Below are positions 8,019 to 11,786 of a stretch of DNA of 11,786 nt, piece after piece. The DNA comes from Actinomycetota bacterium (lineage in GTDB: Bacteria; Actinomycetota; Actinomycetes; Mycobacteriales; Mycobacteriaceae): contig SYAA01000071.1 of NCBI GenBank assembly GCA_005789055.1, forward strand, positions 1 to 11,786. The letters run 5' to 3'. Position numbers and translations under genes: made by a program. How positions within the stretch are numbered: position 1 is the first letter of the stretch; each line of letters begins with the position of its first letter. The notes beneath the pieces are model-generated. The model ran no database searches and had not been told where the DNA came from. It was given only the letters and a program-made list of their open reading frames with translations.

Positions 8019-9266
8019 GTGTTCGGCTCAACGCAGATCCGCTATCTGTCGCCAAGCGAGGAGTTCTACGCTAGAGCGGAGAACTTCATCGGTCTCACCC
8101 TGACTTTGCGTGGTCCGGTGGACGTGGCCGCGATGACGGAGGCATTCGACACACTGCTGCGGGTCCACCCCGCCCATGCCGGTCATCTCGAGCGCGGCGC
8201 CGACGGCAGGCACCAGATCATGGTCGACGATTACGAGCATGAAGGAATCTGGCTGGAGAAGTTTGGCGACACCCCGGGTGCGCGGCTGCCCGACCAGTCC
8301 CAGGCACTCCTCAATGTGAAAATCGGGCTCGGCGACACCCGGTCTACCGTGACCCTCTACACGCACCATGCACTGGGCGATGGCCACCACCAGTTCGCCT
8401 TGCTGGAGCAGTTGTTCGGTTGGTACACCAACATCGCAACCGGTACCGCGCTCGGACCGGTCAAGCCCGAGCCGATTCCGGAATCGCTGGAGGCGGTGCT
8501 TTCCTCTCGTGGTATCGGCAAGCTCCAGCGCTTTGGTCTGGAGCGGTTCCTTCCGGCGATCTTCGCTTACGATCTACCACCGTCTAAACGCAACGCGGGA
8601 CGCGTTGGCCCCCAATCGGTTCGCGTACCGTCCGCGGCGTGTCGACTTTCCCGGCAGGAGACCCAGCATCTGGTCGGCATCTGTGCGGCTCAACGGATCA
8701 GCGTCAACTCTCTCGTTGCCGCTGCAATTCTGATGGCCGAGTGGACCATTCGGGAGACTCCGCACCTTCCAATCCCCTACATCTACCCGGTCGATTTGCG
8801 CTTCTTCCTGACTCCGCCGGTAGGCGCCACCGAGGCGACCAACCCGGTGGGAATGGCGATGTATCTGGCCGAGATCCGCTCCAACACCGACCTTCTGGAC
8901 CTAGCCCGCAACATCGTCGAGGTGTTCCGCGCCGACCTCGCCGACGGCGTAATCCAGCAGTCATTCCTACACTTCAGTGCCGAGTACCAGGGCAACCCGC
9001 CCGGCCTGCCCGATGTCGTGATGGCAACTGACGTCGGCGATCTACCGCCCTTACCGACCCCGCCCGGCCTGGTCGTCGAGCAGTACGAACTGGAAGTGCT
9101 TTTCGCCTCGACGTCGGCGGGTGTCGACATGTATTCAACCGGGATGTACGACGGCCAGCTGTTGGTGAGCTACCACAGCCACGGCCCACAACTCGAGCGC
9201 TACGTCGCCGAGATCCACAAACTCCTTGCAGCGGTGCAGGCAAAGGACGACTGGGCGACGGACTAG
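8019..9266 (+). CDS. papA5: PapA5-like acyltransferase (phthiocerol dimycocerosyl transferase family)
   Basis: The protein has 415 residues; M. tuberculosis PapA5 has 422. PapA5 moves mycocerosic acid from the Mas synthase onto the two hydroxyls of phthiocerol, at the cytoplasmic side of the membrane. The catalytic motif HHALGDG (His117, Asp121) is the HHxxxDG motif of the condensation/acyltransferase superfamily. Long stretches resemble PapA5: AAAILMAEW, the IPYIYPVDLRF region and ADLADGVIQQS. Arg304 in FRADLADG lines up, in my by-eye alignment, with the PapA5 arginine (Arg312) reported to be needed for contact with Mas. There is no signal peptide or membrane segment. It follows the PpsE-like gene by 71 bases in the same direction and faces a Mas-like gene, as in the DIM locus, which supports the same acceptor/donor roles. 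The substrates may differ from classical phthiocerol because the PKS upstream differs. The start is GTG. Confidence 0.92.
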   Translation: MFGSTQIRYLSPSEEFYARAENFIGLTLTLRGPVDVAAMTEAFDTLLRVHPAHAGHLERGADGRHQIMVDDYEHEGIWLEKFGDTPGARLPDQSQALLNVKIGLGDTRSTVTLYTHHALGDGHHQFALLEQLFGWYTNIATGTALGPVKPEPIPESLEAVLSSRGIGKLQRFGLERFLPAIFAYDLPPSKRNAGRVGPQSVRVPSAACRLSRQETQHLVGICAAQRISVNSLVAAAILMAEWTIRETPHLPIPYIYPVDLRFFLTPPVGATEATNPVGMAMYLAEIRSNTDLLDLARNIVEVFRADLADGVIQQSFLHFSAEYQGNPPGLPDVVMATDVGDLPPLPTPPGLVVEQYELEVLFASTSAGVDMYSTGMYDGQLLVSYHSHGPQLERYVAEIHKLLAAVQAKDDWATD

Positions 9267-9321
9267 CGGTCTGGTGGGCGACTACGATTGTGTTCCTGTC
9301 TGATCGACGTGGGGGTGGCGA

Positions 9322-10107
9322 ATGGTGACCCTGATCACCGGGGCCTCGACCGGGATCGGCGCTGAATTCGCTCGGCAGTTCGCCGCGCGGGGTCACGACC
9401 TAGTCGTAGTCGCCCGCAGTGCGGATCGGCTCGAGGAACTTGCCGCGCAGCTGCAGGCGGCACACGGGGTAGACGTCAGCGTGATTGTGATGGACCTTTC
9501 GAAGCCCACCGCGGCGGCGGAACTGTGGCAGCGAACCACTGAGTTGGGGCTTGAGGTCGACATGCTGATCAACAATGCCGGCTTTGGAACCCACGGCGAC
9601 GTCGCTGATGCCGAGCCGCAGCGCCTAGAGGACGCAATCGAGCTCAACTGCAGGATGCTGGTCGGCGCAACCGCCCGCTACCTACCGCAGATGCGGGCCA
9701 GGGGCCGAGGAACGATCATCAACGTCGCATCGACCGCAGCGTTCCAACCATTGCCGCAGATGGCGGTCTACGGTGCGTCGAAGGCTTTCGTGTTGTCCTT
9801 CACCGAGGCGCTCTGGGCAGAGGAACGCAAGCATGGCATTCGTATCGTGGCGGTGTGCCCCGGACTCACCGATACCCCGTTCTTCGAACTGGCCGGGGAA
9901 GCGGCAGCCAACGCCGTCTCGGGCACCGCGGTACGCACATTCATCCGGACCCCCCAGCAGGTCGTCGCCCACACCATCCGTGCGCTTTCTGGACACAAAC
10001 CCAGCTTCGTCGACGGTTTCGTTAATGCAGTGGTCTTTCGTGGACTCAACCGGGTGTTTCCAAGGCGCCTAGTGATCGCCGTGTCGGGGCGGTTGATGGG
10101 GAGGTGA
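9322..10107 (+). CDS. Short-chain dehydrogenase/reductase, DltE-like
   Basis: This 261-residue classical SDR is a cytoplasmic NAD(P)(H)-dependent oxidoreductase. The cofactor motif GASTGIG (residues 7-13) begins almost at the N-terminus, so the ATG start is sound. NNAG is at 84-87, the catalytic Ser is Ser137 (NVASTAA), and the YGASK motif gives Tyr150 and Lys154. CPGLTDTPFF follows, as in DltE-type SDRs. All catalytic residues are present, so it should be active. It starts 55 bases after the PapA5-like gene on the same strand and is probably co-transcribed; the GGGGGTGG stretch before the ATG is a mediocre ribosome site. As I know it, the DIM locus of M. tuberculosis has no SDR here; its phthiodiolone ketoreductase (Rv2951c) belongs to the unrelated F420-dependent family. 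A role in reducing the ketone left by the PpsE-like module is attractive but inferred. The substrate cannot be read from sequence. Confidence 0.9.
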   Translation: MVTLITGASTGIGAEFARQFAARGHDLVVVARSADRLEELAAQLQAAHGVDVSVIVMDLSKPTAAAELWQRTTELGLEVDMLINNAGFGTHGDVADAEPQRLEDAIELNCRMLVGATARYLPQMRARGRGTIINVASTAAFQPLPQMAVYGASKAFVLSFTEALWAEERKHGIRIVAVCPGLTDTPFFELAGEAAANAVSGTAVRTFIRTPQQVVAHTIRALSGHKPSFVDGFVNAVVFRGLNRVFPRRLVIAVSGRLMGR

Positions 10108-10109
10108 GG

Positions 10110-11786
10110 TCAGGACTCCGACGAGAGAGCCTCGCTGAGGTGTGCCGCAAGGGTCCGCGCGGTGTTGAAGGTGGCAATCATCTTGGGCGTCAGACGAATG
10201 CCGGTTTGGGTTTCGATTTGCGTGCGTAACTCCAGGATGCCCAGGGAATCCAGACCATGATCGGCGAATGAGCGATCGGGATCGATTGCGCGGCGCAGGA
10301 TCAGACCGGCTTGCTCGGTGACAACGCGGCGTAACCGGTTGGGCCATTCTTCCGGATCCAGACCGGCGAGTTCGGCTAGCACGGCCGGGACATCGGCACC
10401 ATGGGCGCCGCCCCCGTCGCGGAATGCCTCAGCAAATGGGCTTCGTACCGCGAGCGCGGTCAACGGCGGCATCCCCGTCAGCGGGAGGTACCCGGTGTAG
10501 CTGCGGTGGTGACGGAGAAGTTCCCGGAATGCGTAGGCGCCGTCCTTGGGGTTGATCATCGTCACGTTTCCGCGTTGCGCCACACCTGCGCCAGCACCGA
10601 TATCCGCCCACGCACCCCAGGCGATCGCGCTGGCCAGCACGCCCTGGCTGCACTGCCAGGACGTGAAGGCGTCCAGCCAACTGTTCGCAGCCGCATATGC
10701 GCCCTGTCCCGGCGATCCCAGCAGGACCGCAGCTGAGGAGAAGCTGCAGAACCAGTCCAGCACAGCGTCTGTCGTCGCTTCGTGCAGGTACCACGCACCG
10801 TAAACCTTTGGCGCCCAGTCCCGTTCGATCAAATCCGACGTGATGTTCTCCAGCGTGGCATCGTCGACAACAGCGGCCGCATGCAGAACTCCGCGCAGCG
10901 GAAGCCCAGTCGCGGTAGCGACCCTGACCAGGCGCGCTGCGGTTTCCGGATCGGCGATGTTTCCACACTCGACCTGGATGTCGGCCCCGCCAGCCTTCAG
11001 TCTGTCGATCGTCTTCTGCGCTTGGGGATTGGGCTGCGACCGCGAGGTCAACACAATCCGTCCGCACCCCCCGTTGGCCATCACCGCGGCGAGGAAAAGG
11101 CCGAGTCCGCCAACACCCCCGGTGACGATGTACGAGCCATCGCTGCGGAAGACCTTCGCCTGCTGAGGCGGCACCACCACCGACGTCTCACCGGCTCGCG
11201 GCACCGACAGCACGAGCTTCCCGGTGTGTTCGGCGGCGCTGATGGTCCGAACCGCAGTGGCGGCCTGGGCCAACGGATACACCGTGTGTTCGGGTACCGG
11301 CAGCACGCCGTCGCCAACCAGTTCGTAGATCTTGCGCAGCAGCACTCCGATCCGTTTCGGGTCGCTGATGGTCATCAACGCCAGATCTGCGTAGAAGAAC
11401 GACAGGTTGCGGCGGAACGGGTAAAGGTCGACGCGGGTGTGCTCGTAGACATCGCGCTTGCCGATCTCAACGAAGCGTCCGCCGAAGGCCAGTAACTCAA
11501 GTCCTGCGCGCTGGGCGGGACCGATCAACGAGTTGAGCACAATGTCGACGCCGTACCCGTCGGTGTCTCGACGGATCTCTTCGGCGAAATCCGTTGAGCG
11601 GGAATCGTAGACGTAACCGATACCCATCTCCCGGAGCAATTGCCGCCGGGCCGGGCTGCCGGCTGTGGCGAAGACTTCCGCTCCGGCTTGGCGTGCGATC
11701 GCTATCGCTGCCTGACCGACACCTCCGGTGGCCGAGTGAATCAGGACGCGGTCGCCGGCCTGAATCCGGGCCAGTTCATGCAGTCC
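10110..11786 (-). CDS. Mas-family iterative type I polyketide synthase, C-terminal part (ER-KR-ACP), truncated by window edge
   Basis: The last 558 residues of a reducing PKS are visible; the frame stays open to the right edge, so KS, AT, DH and the start of ER lie outside. Fragment numbering starts at 11786. ER: NADPH motif HSATGGVGQ (17-25), then DIVLNS and [18 protein letters not shown] (coded near 11100-11127), FCSFSSA, then Tyr364 and Asn368 in [11 protein letters not shown], a complete catalytic set. ACP: HGLDSL with Ser514. The segment resembles Mas and Pks5, which use methylmalonyl-CoA and full reduction to make multimethyl-branched fatty acids; family members are about 2100 residues long. 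Mas charges PapA5, and M. tuberculosis mas lies in the same convergent position after papA5, so this PKS probably supplies the acyl donor. By eye some stretches look at least as close to Pks5 as to Mas, so I give no symbol. Its stop lies 2 bases from the SDR stop. Confidence 0.93.
   Translation of the reverse strand, partial: GLHELARIQAGDRVLIHSATGGVGQAAIAIARQAGAEVFATAGSPARRQLLREMGIGYVYDSRSTDFAEEIRRDTDGYGVDIVLNSLIGPAQRAGLELLAFGGRFVEIGKRDVYEHTRVDLYPFRRNLSFFYADLALMTISDPKRIGVLLRKIYELVGDGVLPVPEHTVYPLAQAATAVRTISAAEHTGKLVLSVPRAGETSVVVPPQQAKVFRSDGSYIVTGGVGGLGLFLAAVMANGGCGRIVLTSRSQPNPQAQKTIDRLKAGGADIQVECGNIADPETAARLVRVATATGLPLRGVLHAAAVVDDATLENITSDLIERDWAPKVYGAWYLHEATTDAVLDWFCSFSSAAVLLGSPGQGAYAAANSWLDAFTSWQCSQGVLASAIAWGAWADIGAGAGVAQRGNVTMINPKDGAYAFRELLRHHRSYTGYLPLTGMPPLTALAVRSPFAEAFRDGGGAHGADVPAVLAELAGLDPEEWPNRLRRVVTEQAGLILRRAIDPDRSFADHGLDSLGILELRTQIETQTGIRLTPKMIATFNTARTLAAHLSEALSSES

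Noticed and set aside
7039..8055. 338-codon open frame on the - strand spanning the end of the PpsE-like gene and the 71-base gap
   Set aside because: It is antisense to a well-supported condensation-like domain and its translation shows no family features.
9283..9288. TACGAT as a -10 box for a separate SDR promoter
   Set aside because: It fits the loose TANNNT pattern, but I see no matching -35 box, and the 55-base spacing is compatible with an operon.
10782..11495. 237-codon + strand frame opposite the Mas-like PKS
   Set aside because: It is antisense to conserved KR and ER motifs and has no recognisable product.

Overview
The window looks like a non-tuberculous mycobacterial chromosome. 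It is GC-rich and fully coding, and its type I polyketide synthases (PKSs) and acyltransferase resemble, by eye, the enzymes that make phthiocerol dimycocerosate (DIM/PDIM) cell-envelope lipids in Mycobacterium. Species cannot be fixed from the sequence. A Mycobacterium tuberculosis-complex locus is unlikely because the gene order differs.

Layout. Four genes run on the + strand: the 3' part of a PKS module (KS end-AT-KR-ACP, 2-3508); a complete PpsE-like PKS (KS-AT-ACP plus a C-terminal condensation-like domain, 3511-7947); a PapA5-like acyltransferase (8019-9266); and a DltE-type short-chain dehydrogenase/reductase (SDR, 9322-10107). The gaps are 2, 71 and 55 bases, so they look like one operon that begins left of the window. 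From the right edge, a Mas-family PKS (ER-KR-ACP part, 10110-11786) runs toward them on the - strand. Its stop codon lies 2 bases from the SDR stop codon. There is no gene-free stretch over 71 bases and I see no RNA gene, mobile element or CRISPR array.

How the genes may work together. By analogy with DIM synthesis, the + strand PKSs would extend a fatty acyl chain and the Mas-like PKS would build a methyl-branched fatty acid. The PapA5-like enzyme would then esterify the branched acid onto hydroxyls of the first chain. The order (PpsE, PapA5, convergent Mas) matches the known DIM locus, with three differences. The drrABC exporter genes are missing between the PpsE and PapA5 genes. A DltE-type SDR lies between the PapA5 and Mas genes. 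The module upstream of PpsE has no dehydratase domain although its acyltransferase motif suggests methylmalonyl. Together these suggest a variant dimycocerosate-like lipid in which the esterified diol may be made by the last two modules plus the SDR. That product prediction is inference.
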